DNA from: Pusillimonas noertemannii
GTDB taxonomy: Bacteria > Pseudomonadota > Gammaproteobacteria > Burkholderiales > Burkholderiaceae_B
Direction: 5' to 3'
Length of the DNA stretch: 64,000 bases
Assembly: GCF_003096595.1 (NCBI RefSeq)
Contig: NZ_QEKO01000001.1
Span: forward strand, 1,364,001 to 1,428,000
The translations under genes and the position numbers were made by a program. This document shows, one piece after another, positions 8,744-15,857 of this stretch (the first letter of the stretch is position 1; the number at the start of each line of letters is the position of its first letter). The notes under the pieces are model-generated. The model was not told the DNA's origin, did no database searches, and saw nothing but the letters and a program-made list of their open reading frames with translations.

Positions 8744-9628
8744 TCAAGCGTCCTGGGCGTTCCCGAACATGCCCGCCTGGAAATCCTCGAATGCCTGGAT
8801 CAATTCCTGGCGGGTGTTCATCACGAAGGGGCCGTGCTGCGCAATCGGCTCGCCCAGCGGTATTCCGGCTATCAACAGGACACGCGCCGGACCATCGCTT
8901 TCAAGCACTACGCCGTCGGAGCCCGGCTCGTTGCGCAGGATCGCCATTCTTTGCTCGCCGACTGCCGCATCGCCCACCCGCACATTGCCGCGATAGACAT
9001 AGACGAAAGCGTTGGCCGCCGCCGGCAGCGACTGGCGAAAATCGCCCGGCCCCTCGAAGTGAAGGTCGAGGTAAAGAGGCTCTGTCACCGCCCGCTGCAT
9101 TGCGCCTTCGACCCCATGGCTCGAGCCCGCGATGACCCGGACAAGCACGTTGTCTATCCGCACCTCGGGAATCTCGGCGCTTTGGATGTCGCGATACCAG
9201 GGGTCGGTCATCTTGTCCCTGGAAGCCAGGTTGAGCCAAAGCTGGAAGCCCTCCATCCGGCCGGCCTCTTGTTCGGGCAGTTCGGAGTGGATCACGCCGC
9301 GTCCCGCCGTCATCCATTGAACGCCGCCGTTCTGCAGCAGGCCCTCGTGGCCGTAGCTGTCGCGGTGGCGCATCTGGCCGGCAATCATGTAGGTAACTGT
9401 CTCGAAGCCCCGGTGCGGATGGTTCGGAAAGCCGCGGATGTAGTCGTCGGCCTCGTCGCTGCCGAAGGCGTCGAGCATCAGGAAGGGGTCGAGCCGGCGT
9501 TGAAGGTCTTGCGTCAGGACCCGGGTCAGCTTCACGCCCGCGCCGTCGGAGGTGGGCATGCCGTCGACCAGCCGCTCGATGCTGCGCGGGTGGTCGACGC
9601 GTTCGGTCTGGATAGTGGCTGTGTTCAT
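8744..9628 (-). CDS. Pirin family bicupin protein (putative quercetin dioxygenase-like)
   Basis: A 294-aa pirin. The N-terminal cupin carries the metal-binding set HPHRGFETVTYMI, HRDSYGH and the downstream E/H of VIHSELPE. The C-terminal cupin begins near LYLDLHFEGPG. Bacterial pirins such as YhhW have quercetin 2,3-dioxygenase activity, while others bind metabolic enzymes; the role here cannot be told from sequence. The start at 9628 is preceded by CGGAG, and a longer frame to 9769 would overlap the likely promoter. It is monocistronic, with its own terminator. Confidence 0.88.
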   Translation of the reverse strand: MNTATIQTERVDHPRSIERLVDGMPTSDGAGVKLTRVLTQDLQRRLDPFLMLDAFGSDEADDYIRGFPNHPHRGFETVTYMIAGQMRHRDSYGHEGLLQNGGVQWMTAGRGVIHSELPEQEAGRMEGFQLWLNLASRDKMTDPWYRDIQSAEIPEVRIDNVLVRVIAGSSHGVEGAMQRAVTEPLYLDLHFEGPGDFRQSLPAAANAFVYVYRGNVRVGDAAVGEQRMAILRNEPGSDGVVLESDGPARVLLIAGIPLGEPIAQHGPFVMNTRQELIQAFEDFQAGMFGNAQDA

Positions 9629-9721
9629 GGCGTATGCTCCGTTGGAATAGGCCGGCGGGCCCTGCGATGCTGCAAATGGGCATTCAGGGCATCGGCGCGG
9701 CACGGTTTCACTCTTGATTTC

Positions 9722-9727
9722 ATTATA
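9722..9727 (-). promoter_or_regulatory. -10 element upstream of the pirin gene
   Basis: The minus strand reads TATAAT at 9727-9722, a perfect -10 hexamer about 95 bases before the pirin start. The -35 position has only a weak match (TTATTT), so an activator may be needed. Confidence 0.4.
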
Positions 9728-9817
9728 TGGAGCGAATGCGCGGGAAATAAGGGCTTTTCGGGAACGCATTGTTGCACCAGTGGGCTGTTCCTACATCCCG
9801 CGCCACTACCGAAGGTA

Positions 9818-9848
9818 CCGCCTCGCGCGGCCTGGCCGCGCGAGGCGG
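9818..9848. repeat. Very stable GC-rich hairpin between pirin and the Mn exporter leader
   Basis: A perfect 13-bp inverted repeat, CCGCCTCGCGCGG / CCGCGCGAGGCGG, with a 5-base loop. No gene ends just before it on either strand, so it does not look like an ordinary terminator. It may be a REP-like repeat or block transcription from the pirin side. Nothing else was seen in 9629-9880. Confidence 0.6.
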
Positions 9849-9896
9849 CCCTTCTTCCGTCGAAGCCGCGGGCGATCGTGTACAATCGCCCCGTCA

Positions 9897-10015
9897 TCAG
9901 GGAGTAGCCGCACCCCGCAAAGGGGTGGTCTGCGTCAACACACTTGGCCTTACAGGGTCATGGCGCAAACAGCTCGGGCCTTTCGTCCGCATCAGCCTGG
10001 CAAGACTTTTGACCA
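9897..10015 (+). promoter_or_regulatory. Manganese riboswitch (yybP-ykoY family)
   Basis: The leader carries the conserved pieces of the yybP-ykoY Mn2+ aptamer in order: AGGGAGTAGCC at about 9899-9909, a GC-rich P2 arm, GTCAACA near 9934, and GGCAAGACTTTTGACC at 9999-10014. A -10 hexamer TACAAT at 9881-9886 lies just upstream. The riboswitch precedes a UPF0016/GDT1-type transporter, a known member of this regulon. Mn2+ binding would be expected to raise expression of the exporter. Confidence 0.85.
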
Positions 10016-10082
10016 CCTGTCTCCGTCAACCGGCCGGGGCTGGTGGTCGATCGTCCAACGCCGGCCACGGATATCCAACTAC

Positions 10083-10658
10083 ATGCAAGCTTTCCTCGTA
10101 TCCACCGGTGTGGTCGCTTTGGCCGAAATCGGCGACAAGACGCAACTGCTGGCTTTTATTCTTGCCGCGCGTTTCCGGCGTCCCTGGCCCATTATCGCGG
10201 GCATTTTCTGTGCGACCCTGGTGAACCACGGCCTGGCCGGCATGCTGGGGGCGTGGATCACGTCGGTGGTCCAGCCTGCGACCCTGCGCTGGCTGCTGGG
10301 GCTTTCCTTTATTGCCATGGCCGCGTGGGTGCTGGTGCCCGACAAGATCGACGAGGACGAGGCGCCGTCGGCCGGCAGGCTGGGCATTTTCGGTGCTACG
10401 GTAGTTGCGTTCTTTCTGGCCGAGATGGGGGACAAGACCCAGGTGGCGACGGTCGCGCTGGCGGCCAACTATGCGTCGGTGACCGCGGTGGTGCTGGGCA
10501 CGACGCTGGGCATGCTGATCGCCAACGTGCCCGCCGTGCTGATTGCCCGCAAGGTGGTCGAACGCGTGCCGATGAAGCTGGTCCATGCATTGGCCGCGCT
10601 GATCTTCGCCATTTTGGGTGTACTGACCCTGGCCGGGGTGGGACAGGGCCTGTTCTAG
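10083..10658 (+). CDS. TMEM165/GDT1 family manganese exporter
   Basis: The 191-aa membrane protein has the two signature motifs of the UPF0016/GDT1 family: AEIGDKTQ near residue 14 and AEMGDKTQ in the second half, in an inverted repeat of about three membrane helices each. Bacterial members export Mn2+ (MneA in Vibrio). The start at 10083 (MQAFLVSTGVVALAEIGDKT) directly follows the leader; longer frames run back into the riboswitch and are not credible. Control by a Mn2+ riboswitch supports Mn2+ as the substrate. It converges on an FMN reductase gene 11 bases downstream. Confidence 0.92.
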   Translation: MQAFLVSTGVVALAEIGDKTQLLAFILAARFRRPWPIIAGIFCATLVNHGLAGMLGAWITSVVQPATLRWLLGLSFIAMAAWVLVPDKIDEDEAPSAGRLGIFGATVVAFFLAEMGDKTQVATVALAANYASVTAVVLGTTLGMLIANVPAVLIARKVVERVPMKLVHALAALIFAILGVLTLAGVGQGLF

Positions 10659-10669
10659 CGGTGAAACGC

Positions 10670-11236
10670 TCAGGCGCGCAGCGTCTTGAGCGCCTCGGCC
10701 CAGCGATGCAGTTCGTCCAGCATGGTGTTGGCGGCGTTTTCGATGAGTTCGTTGGACTTGAACTTGCGGTTTTCGTCGAGCAGCGTGGCGACCATGGGGA
10801 TGGCCACGCCTTCGACCATGGGCATCATCTTCAGGGTGGTGACCAGTTGCTTTTCCAGCTGGACGGCGCGCATGCCGCCCGATACCCCGCCATAGCTTAC
10901 GAAGCCGCAAGGCTTGTAGTTCCACTCTTTATAGACATAGTTCAACGCGTTGACGAAAGAGGGCGGGGGGCCATAGTTGTATTCGGGCGTGACGAAAGCA
11001 TAGGCGTCGGCCTGCGACACGCTGGCGCTCCAGGCCTTGGTGTGCTCTTTTTCGTACTTGCGCTGCACCGGATGGTTCGCTTCATCGTAAAGCGGCAGGT
11101 TGAAGTCGGCCAGATCGACCAGCGAGGCGTCGAACTTGCCGTGGCGGGCGGCGAAATCCTTGAACCACGTGCCTACCGAGGGGCCTACGCGGCCGGGGCG
11201 GGTGCTGCAGATAATGACTTGAAGCTTGAGCGACAT
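10670..11236 (-). CDS. NADPH-dependent FMN reductase family protein
   Basis: A 188-aa flavodoxin-like reductase. It shows the FMN phosphate loop IICSTRPGRVGPSVG at the N-terminus and the family motif PEYNYGPPPSFVNALNYV. Related enzymes (ChrR, YieF, ArsH-like) reduce quinones, chromate or free flavin with NAD(P)H; the substrate cannot be read from sequence. It is monocistronic and converges on the Mn exporter. Together with azoR it gives two flavodoxin-fold reductases within 4 kb. Confidence 0.88.
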   Translation of the reverse strand: MSLKLQVIICSTRPGRVGPSVGTWFKDFAARHGKFDASLVDLADFNLPLYDEANHPVQRKYEKEHTKAWSASVSQADAYAFVTPEYNYGPPPSFVNALNYVYKEWNYKPCGFVSYGGVSGGMRAVQLEKQLVTTLKMMPMVEGVAIPMVATLLDENRKFKSNELIENAANTMLDELHRWAEALKTLRA

Positions 11237-11339
11237 GTTTCGGTCTCCGGAGTGTTGAATGACTCAACCCGCATTCTACACATCTGGCCGGGCGCGCTAC
11301 TTGCTGGAACAGCATTGCGACAACTTCGAGGAAAAAGTC

Positions 11340-11801
11340 ATGAATAAAACGCTCATCGCCACCACCGGCATCCTTCTGTGCGCCGGACTGGCCGCCTGCA
11401 CGACCCCGAGGGACGCGACCCAGCTTTCGCAAAAGACGGTGCATTATGTCTGCGGCCCGCAGGGCGCCCAGCAGCCCCTGACGGTCCAGTACACCTTCCA
11501 GGGTACCGAGGCATTGGCCGCCAAGGTCATCTACAACGCACAGGCGGTGGACCTGACGCGCGCCACGGCAAGCAATGCCGACATGGTGGGCAACACCTTC
11601 CGGGGCAACGGCTACACCTGGACGACGGACAAGTTCAACTTTGACACCGTGGGCGAGACCCAGGGCAATATGCTTACCCAGGACGTCGTCCAGACCGTCA
11701 ACGGCCAGCAGACCACGGTCAGCAACATCATTGCCAACAACTGCATGGTGTCGGGCCCCATCAGGACCCATCCCAACAATACGGCCAACCCTCCTCAATG
11801 A
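11340..11801 (+). CDS. MliC-like lipoprotein (possible lysozyme inhibitor)
   Basis: A 153-aa protein with a lipoprotein signal ending GLAAC (Cys20). The mature part follows the MliC/PliC pattern: VHYVC near the start, LTVQY, a K-V-I-Y-N-x-Q-A-V-x-L strand, ASNADMVGN, a GYTWTT strand and a final IIANNC that would pair with the first cysteine. MliC proteins inhibit host C-type lysozyme from the periplasmic face. The central YxxG/WxxKG part is divergent, so inhibition is an inference. The stop overlaps cinA-like by ATGA, so the two may be translated together, although no functional link is evident. Confidence 0.65.
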   Translation: MNKTLIATTGILLCAGLAACTTPRDATQLSQKTVHYVCGPQGAQQPLTVQYTFQGTEALAAKVIYNAQAVDLTRATASNADMVGNTFRGNGYTWTTDKFNFDTVGETQGNMLTQDVVQTVNGQQTTVSNIIANNCMVSGPIRTHPNNTANPPQ

Positions 11802-12295
11802 ACGAGCTCGAAGCCGTGGCGCACTTCATGCAGCGCCACGGCCTGCTCCTTGTCACGGGCGAGTCGTGCACGGCCGGCCTGATCGCGGCCCGGCTGGCGG
11901 ATGTCCCCGGCGCCGGGCAGTTGCTGGACTGCGCTTTCGTGGTGTATTCGCCCGACGCCAAGAAGCAATGTCTGCATGTCGGTGAACAGACCCTGAGGGA
12001 ACACAATCTGACCAGCGAGCCCGTTGCTCGTGAAATGGCGCGGGGCGCCCTGGCCAACAGCTTGCGCGCCAATGTGGCCATTGCCAACACAGGGCTGGCC
12101 GATGACAGCGATGACGAGATTCCCGCCGGGACGCAATGTTTCGCCTGGGCATTCCGGGACGCCGCCGGCGGCGCTCCAAAGCTGTACTCCGAAACACGGC
12201 GTTTTCGGGGAGACCGCAGCGAGATCCGCGAGGCCAGCGCCTTGTATGCCCTGCAGGGCATACAGCGGTATTTCGAGAAAATGCACGTCCTTTGA
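11798..12295 (+). CDS. pncC: CinA C-terminal domain protein (nicotinamide-nucleotide amidohydrolase)
   Basis: The 165-aa protein is a stand-alone CinA-C domain, the NMN deamidase (PncC) that returns NMN to NaMN in the pyridine nucleotide cycle. The active-site motif TGESCTAGLIAARLADVPGA is present, followed by FVVYSPDAK and a C-terminal GDRSEIREASALYAL. The usual TGIAGP motif reads NTGLADDSDDEIPAGT, divergent in the GP loop, so activity is probable rather than certain. It is coupled to the upstream lipoprotein gene. Two short hairpins (12321-12338 and 12342-12361) lie between it and the next, convergent gene. Confidence 0.82.
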   Translation: MNELEAVAHFMQRHGLLLVTGESCTAGLIAARLADVPGAGQLLDCAFVVYSPDAKKQCLHVGEQTLREHNLTSEPVAREMARGALANSLRANVAIANTGLADDSDDEIPAGTQCFAWAFRDAAGGAPKLYSETRRFRGDRSEIREASALYALQGIQRYFEKMHVL

Positions 12296-12320
12296 ATCCT
12301 TGGCCAGCTCGCATGCGGCT

Positions 12321-12361
12321 TCAGGCGGAAAGGCCTGAGCCGGGGACGACGAACGGTCCCC
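12321..12361. terminator. Pair of hairpins between convergent genes
   Basis: TCAGGC-GGAAAG-GCCTGA, followed at once by GGGGAC-N8-GTCCCC. Both lie in the 78-base gap between the cinA-like gene and the convergent membrane protein gene. Neither has a U-tract, so termination is an inference from position. Confidence 0.4.
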
Positions 12362-12373
12362 TTCGGGCGGCGG

Positions 12374-12943
12374 CTATTGTTGGGGATGGGGACTGCGCAG
12401 CGGGTCGAAATCCTCCCAGCGGCCTTGATTCCAGCGTCCGTGGGCGCGCTCGACCTCCATGCCTCCGGCATTGCGCAGCAGGGCGGCGATTTCGCCCTGG
12501 CGTTCAGGGGGAGTGTGCACGGCAAGCAGCACGCCGGCCCGGCGGCCTTCGGTCGCCTTGGCGCGGGCCGCTTCAAAGCGGCCTTGCCGGCGTGGCCGGC
12601 CAAGAGAGTACATGGCGCCCGCCAATGAGCCCACATAGGCGCCGACGGCCACGCCTCCTACAACGGGCAGGGGAGAGGTGGTGAACAGCCAGGCCACGAT
12701 GCCGCCCAGGAATGCTCCCGCCAGGCCCACGAGGGCGGCCCCCGCCACGGCCGTTGCCGGAGCCCCCTTGGAATTGGGGTCGGCGGCGCGGTCCCCCCCC
12801 AGCGGATAGCGATCGTGCCAGCCGGCGGGGTTGACGAAGAAGGTATGCAGTTCATCCGCCGTCACGCCTTCGCTCATCAATGCGGTGGCGGCTTTTTCGG
12901 CGTCCTCGAATGTATCAAAACGGGCGGCTACGATCAGTGCCAT
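12374..12943 (-). CDS. Membrane-associated protein of unknown function with glycine-rich helices
   Basis: The product is 189 aa from the ATG at 12943, which has GGAGG at good spacing; the longer frame lacks this. The N-terminal 50 residues (MALIVAARFDTFEDAEKAAT) resemble the small ferredoxin-like fold of heat-induced stress or DUF-type proteins. Residues about 65-115 form two Gly/Ala-rich hydrophobic segments like a glycine zipper. The C-terminus (VLLAVHTPPERQGEIAALLR) repeats the alpha/beta pattern of the N-terminus. I do not assign a function; such proteins are often stress-induced. Confidence 0.7.
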   Translation of the reverse strand: MALIVAARFDTFEDAEKAATALMSEGVTADELHTFFVNPAGWHDRYPLGGDRAADPNSKGAPATAVAGAALVGLAGAFLGGIVAWLFTTSPLPVVGGVAVGAYVGSLAGAMYSLGRPRRQGRFEAARAKATEGRRAGVLLAVHTPPERQGEIAALLRNAGGMEVERAHGRWNQGRWEDFDPLRSPHPQQ

Positions 12944-13134
12944 GTTGCATCCTCCTTCTTCTCGGTTTCGACGCCAGAGGATGTGCTCCCCGCGCGGCGT
13001 CCCTGCTGGCCGGACAGCAATAACCATGCCGTCGAAGTCCCGGGGCAGGCGCGGCGCTGTGCCGAAATAGCCGCACTTATCCCTTTCGGTGGCATGGATT
13101 ATTTCCAGTTTCTTGTTAAATCGTTGTAATATTC

Positions 13135-13157
13135 TAAATGAGAATTAGTCTCATTCA
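13135..13157. promoter_or_regulatory. Fur box upstream of the siderophore receptor
   Basis: The sequence AAATGAGAATTAGTCTCATT contains the dyad TGAGA-ATTAG-TCTCA, which fits the 7-1-7 Fur operator pattern. It lies 33 bases before the receptor start codon and just after a possible -10 (TAATAT, 13127-13132). Repression by Fe2+-Fur is expected. Confidence 0.7.
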
Positions 13158-13189
13158 GGTAGTTGTAAGAATAACGAGGAGAAGTAAAC

Positions 13190-15427
13190 ATGCGACCCAC
13201 TCAGACCCTGCTCGGGTCTTCCCTTGCCCTTGCGCTGGCCACCCCGAATCTTGTCTTTGCCCAGGCGCAAGCCCCTGCGTCGCCTGCCGGCGACGGCGGG
13301 CAACGGCCGGCCCTGCTTGCCCCGGTTACGGTGCTGGGCGTGGACGACAGGTCTTACGTGGCGCCCGAGGCGTCTCAAAGCAAATTCACCGCTCCCCTGG
13401 TCGACACGCCCAAGTCGGTGCAGGTCATCCCGCAAGCAGTCATCCGGGACAGCGCTGCCACTTCGCTGGAAGACGTGCTGCGCAATACCCCCGGCATTAC
13501 TTTTGGCGCGGGCGAGGGCGGGCAGCCCTTGGCCGACCGGCCTTTCATCCGGGGCAGTTCGTCGGGCGGCAACATTTATGTTGACGGCATACGCGACCCG
13601 GGGGGCCAGACACGCGAAATCTTCAACCTGGAAAGAGTGGAAATCGTTCGAGGGGCGGATTCCGCCTTTGGCGGCCGCGGATCGGGAGGCGGCAGCATCA
13701 ACCTCGTCAGCAAGCGGGCGAAGCTGGGCAACTTTGCACACGGCTCGCTGGGGTTCGGCAACGACAGCTATCTGCGCGCCACCGTCGACGGCAACTGGCA
13801 ATTCAACGACAACTCGGCCTTCCGCCTGAATGCGCTGGGCGCCAAGGGCAACATCCCGGGCCGCAACCACGTCGATTACCAAAGGCTGGGTATTGCGCCC
13901 TCTCTGGCACTGGGCCTGGGCACGCCGACGCGCGTGACCTTCAGCTTCTACCACCTGAACACCGACGACATGCCCGATTATGGCGTGCCGACCGCTCGCA
14001 AGGCGCCCGAACTGAGCAATGGCACGGGCATACTGGACGTTGGCCGGGACACCTTCTATGGGCTGCACGACCGCGATTTTCGCAAAACCAGTGCCGACAT
14101 CGGCACCATCGAGATCGAACACGACCTGACCGACCGCCTTACCCTGCGCAACGCCACCCGTTACGGCGAAACTATCAACGACTATGTGGTTACCAATCCC
14201 GGGGACGGAACCGTCGAGATGAATCCGGCAGATGGGCAGTACTGGCTGCAGCGCGGGCTTAAATCGCGCTGGCAGAAAAGCACCATACTGACCAACGTCA
14301 CTGAGCTTAGCGGCGAGGCAAACACCGGCTCGCTGAAGCATCGCTTCAACTTCGGCATCGAACTGGCGCGCGAAACCATACGCAACGCCAGCTACAACGT
14401 ATCCACGATCACCGGACGGTCCTGCCCGGCGGTGTTCGGGGCGGGCGAGCTGGATTGCACGCCTTATCTGTCGCCCAATCCGAACGACCCGTGGTCGGGC
14501 ACGATCGAGCGCGCGCCGCTGAGCCTGGATGCCGACTCCACGACTCAGGCCGTCTACCTGTTCGACACCATCGATCTCTCGGACGCATTCCAGGTCAATG
14601 CCGGCTTGCGATACGACCGCTATCGGATCTCGGGCATGCAGAGCGGGCGCGGCGGCTCCGTCGAAGGAAGCAGCCGCTGGAACACCTTCAACTATCAATT
14701 GGGCCTGGTGTACAAGCCGGCACCCAACGGCAGCATTTATATTTCCTACGCCACGGCATCCACGCCTCCCACGGTCAGCGGCGGCGACCAGGAGGGAATC
14801 TCCCAGAACATGGACGACCTCAAGCCCGAGAAAAGCAGCACCATCGAACTGGGAACCAAGTGGAATGTGCTGAACGAGCGCCTGGGCCTGACGGCAGCTT
14901 TGTTCCAGACCGAACGCAGGGACGCCCAGATCGAGATCGAGCCCGATGTGTTCGAGCAGGCGGGCAAGACGCGGGTGCGTGGCCTGGAACTGGGCATAGC
15001 GGGCCAGCTTACGCCCAAGTGGAACGTGTTCGGCGGCTACACCTATATGGACAGCGAACTGGTGCGCGGCGCCTATGACGGCGTGAACGAGGGCGACCCT
15101 CTCGCCAATACGCCCAAGCACAGCCTAAGCCTGTGGACGACCTACCAGGTCATGCCCGAACTGACCGTGGGCGGGGGCGCCTACTACGTGGGCAAGCGGT
15201 ACGGCGGCAACCAGGGCGGCGCGGGCGGCGGAGCCAACGAGGTCTACATGCCCGCCTACTGGCGTTTCGACGCCATGGCGGCCTACCAGGTCAACAAGAA
15301 CCTGGCCCTGCAGCTCAATGCGCTGAACATCGCAGACAAGAAGTATTTCTCACGCACGAACGGCGTTCATCACGCCGATTTCGGGCCGGGCCGCCAGATC
15401 ATACTCAGCGCCAACCTGCGTTATTGA
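13190..15427 (+). CDS. TonB-dependent siderophore receptor
   Basis: An outer-membrane beta-barrel for ferric siderophore uptake, 745 aa. It has a signal peptide of about 26 residues ending VFAQAQA, a plug domain at about 50-190 (SKFTAPLVDTPKSVQVIP, then EDVLRNTPGITFGAGEGG and RVEIVRGADSAFGGRGSGGG), and a barrel ending with the C-terminal aromatic GRQIILSANLRY. The plug pattern is that of the FhuE/FpvA/FcuA-like siderophore subfamily. There is no N-terminal signalling domain, so it is not a transducer. GAGGAG precedes the start. No siderophore biosynthesis or ABC genes are adjacent, which suggests use of a foreign siderophore. Confidence 0.93.
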   Translation: MRPTQTLLGSSLALALATPNLVFAQAQAPASPAGDGGQRPALLAPVTVLGVDDRSYVAPEASQSKFTAPLVDTPKSVQVIPQAVIRDSAATSLEDVLRNTPGITFGAGEGGQPLADRPFIRGSSSGGNIYVDGIRDPGGQTREIFNLERVEIVRGADSAFGGRGSGGGSINLVSKRAKLGNFAHGSLGFGNDSYLRATVDGNWQFNDNSAFRLNALGAKGNIPGRNHVDYQRLGIAPSLALGLGTPTRVTFSFYHLNTDDMPDYGVPTARKAPELSNGTGILDVGRDTFYGLHDRDFRKTSADIGTIEIEHDLTDRLTLRNATRYGETINDYVVTNPGDGTVEMNPADGQYWLQRGLKSRWQKSTILTNVTELSGEANTGSLKHRFNFGIELARETIRNASYNVSTITGRSCPAVFGAGELDCTPYLSPNPNDPWSGTIERAPLSLDADSTTQAVYLFDTIDLSDAFQVNAGLRYDRYRISGMQSGRGGSVEGSSRWNTFNYQLGLVYKPAPNGSIYISYATASTPPTVSGGDQEGISQNMDDLKPEKSSTIELGTKWNVLNERLGLTAALFQTERRDAQIEIEPDVFEQAGKTRVRGLELGIAGQLTPKWNVFGGYTYMDSELVRGAYDGVNEGDPLANTPKHSLSLWTTYQVMPELTVGGGAYYVGKRYGGNQGGAGGGANEVYMPAYWRFDAMAAYQVNKNLALQLNALNIADKKYFSRTNGVHHADFGPGRQIILSANLRY

Positions 15428-15439
15428 AGAAATAGGCTA

Positions 15440-15476
15440 GACCCGGCCCATGGACTCGAGTTCCGTGAGCCGGGTC
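15440..15476 (+). terminator. Inverted repeat after the siderophore receptor
   Basis: GACCCGGC and GCCGGGTC, 8 bp, are separated by 21 bases and start 13 bases after the receptor stop. There is no U-tract. Further short GC-rich dyads follow up to about 15570. The stretch 15428-15584 has no convincing gene. Confidence 0.4.
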
Positions 15477-15584
15477 GCTGTACCGGCGGTTTGCGCCGGA
15501 CGGAGCCTAGGCGCGGCCCGTGCGCGGGCCGAGAGAAGGGGCCGCATCCTTGCGGCCCTGATTGCCGGTTTTGGTCATATGTCC

Positions 15585-15707
15585 TCAGGGTCTTCGGGAA
15601 ACCGAGGAAAGCTCCCTGCTACGGTCCGCCCAGTCGACCCAGGCGACGGCAAGCAGTAGTGCAACGCCCAAGCCATAAAGAATCAGCGGAATGCTTTCAT
15701 GCGACAT
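15585..15707 (-). CDS. Possible 40-aa single-pass membrane protein
   Basis: A short frame reads MSHESIPLILYGLGVALLLA, then VAWVDWADRSRELSSVSRRP and stop. The ATG is preceded by AGGGAG at good spacing. Residues 7-24 form one hydrophobic helix followed by a charged C-terminal tail, the shape of a small inner-membrane protein. It lies about 150 bases after the MHS transporter stop on the same strand and could be co-transcribed. I do not recognise a family. The start signal and hydrophobic pattern support it, but conservation is unknown. Confidence 0.5.
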   Translation of the reverse strand: MSHESIPLILYGLGVALLLAVAWVDWADRSRELSSVSRRP

Positions 15708-15857
15708 GACGGTCTCCCTGAGGGTGGTGAAGCGTGTTGGCAGTGGCCGCAACACCAGCAATTAGCGTGCCCGCAGGGAGGAGCCGGGCGGAACGGACCC
15801 TGCATCCGCTCATTTTATGCGCCGCCGCGAAGCCGGCGTATCGGCCGAATGGCCGAG

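Noticed and set aside
13151-15121. A 656-codon open frame antisense to the TonB receptor
   Set aside because: The receptor has a signal peptide, plug and barrel end; the antisense frame has no recognisable features.
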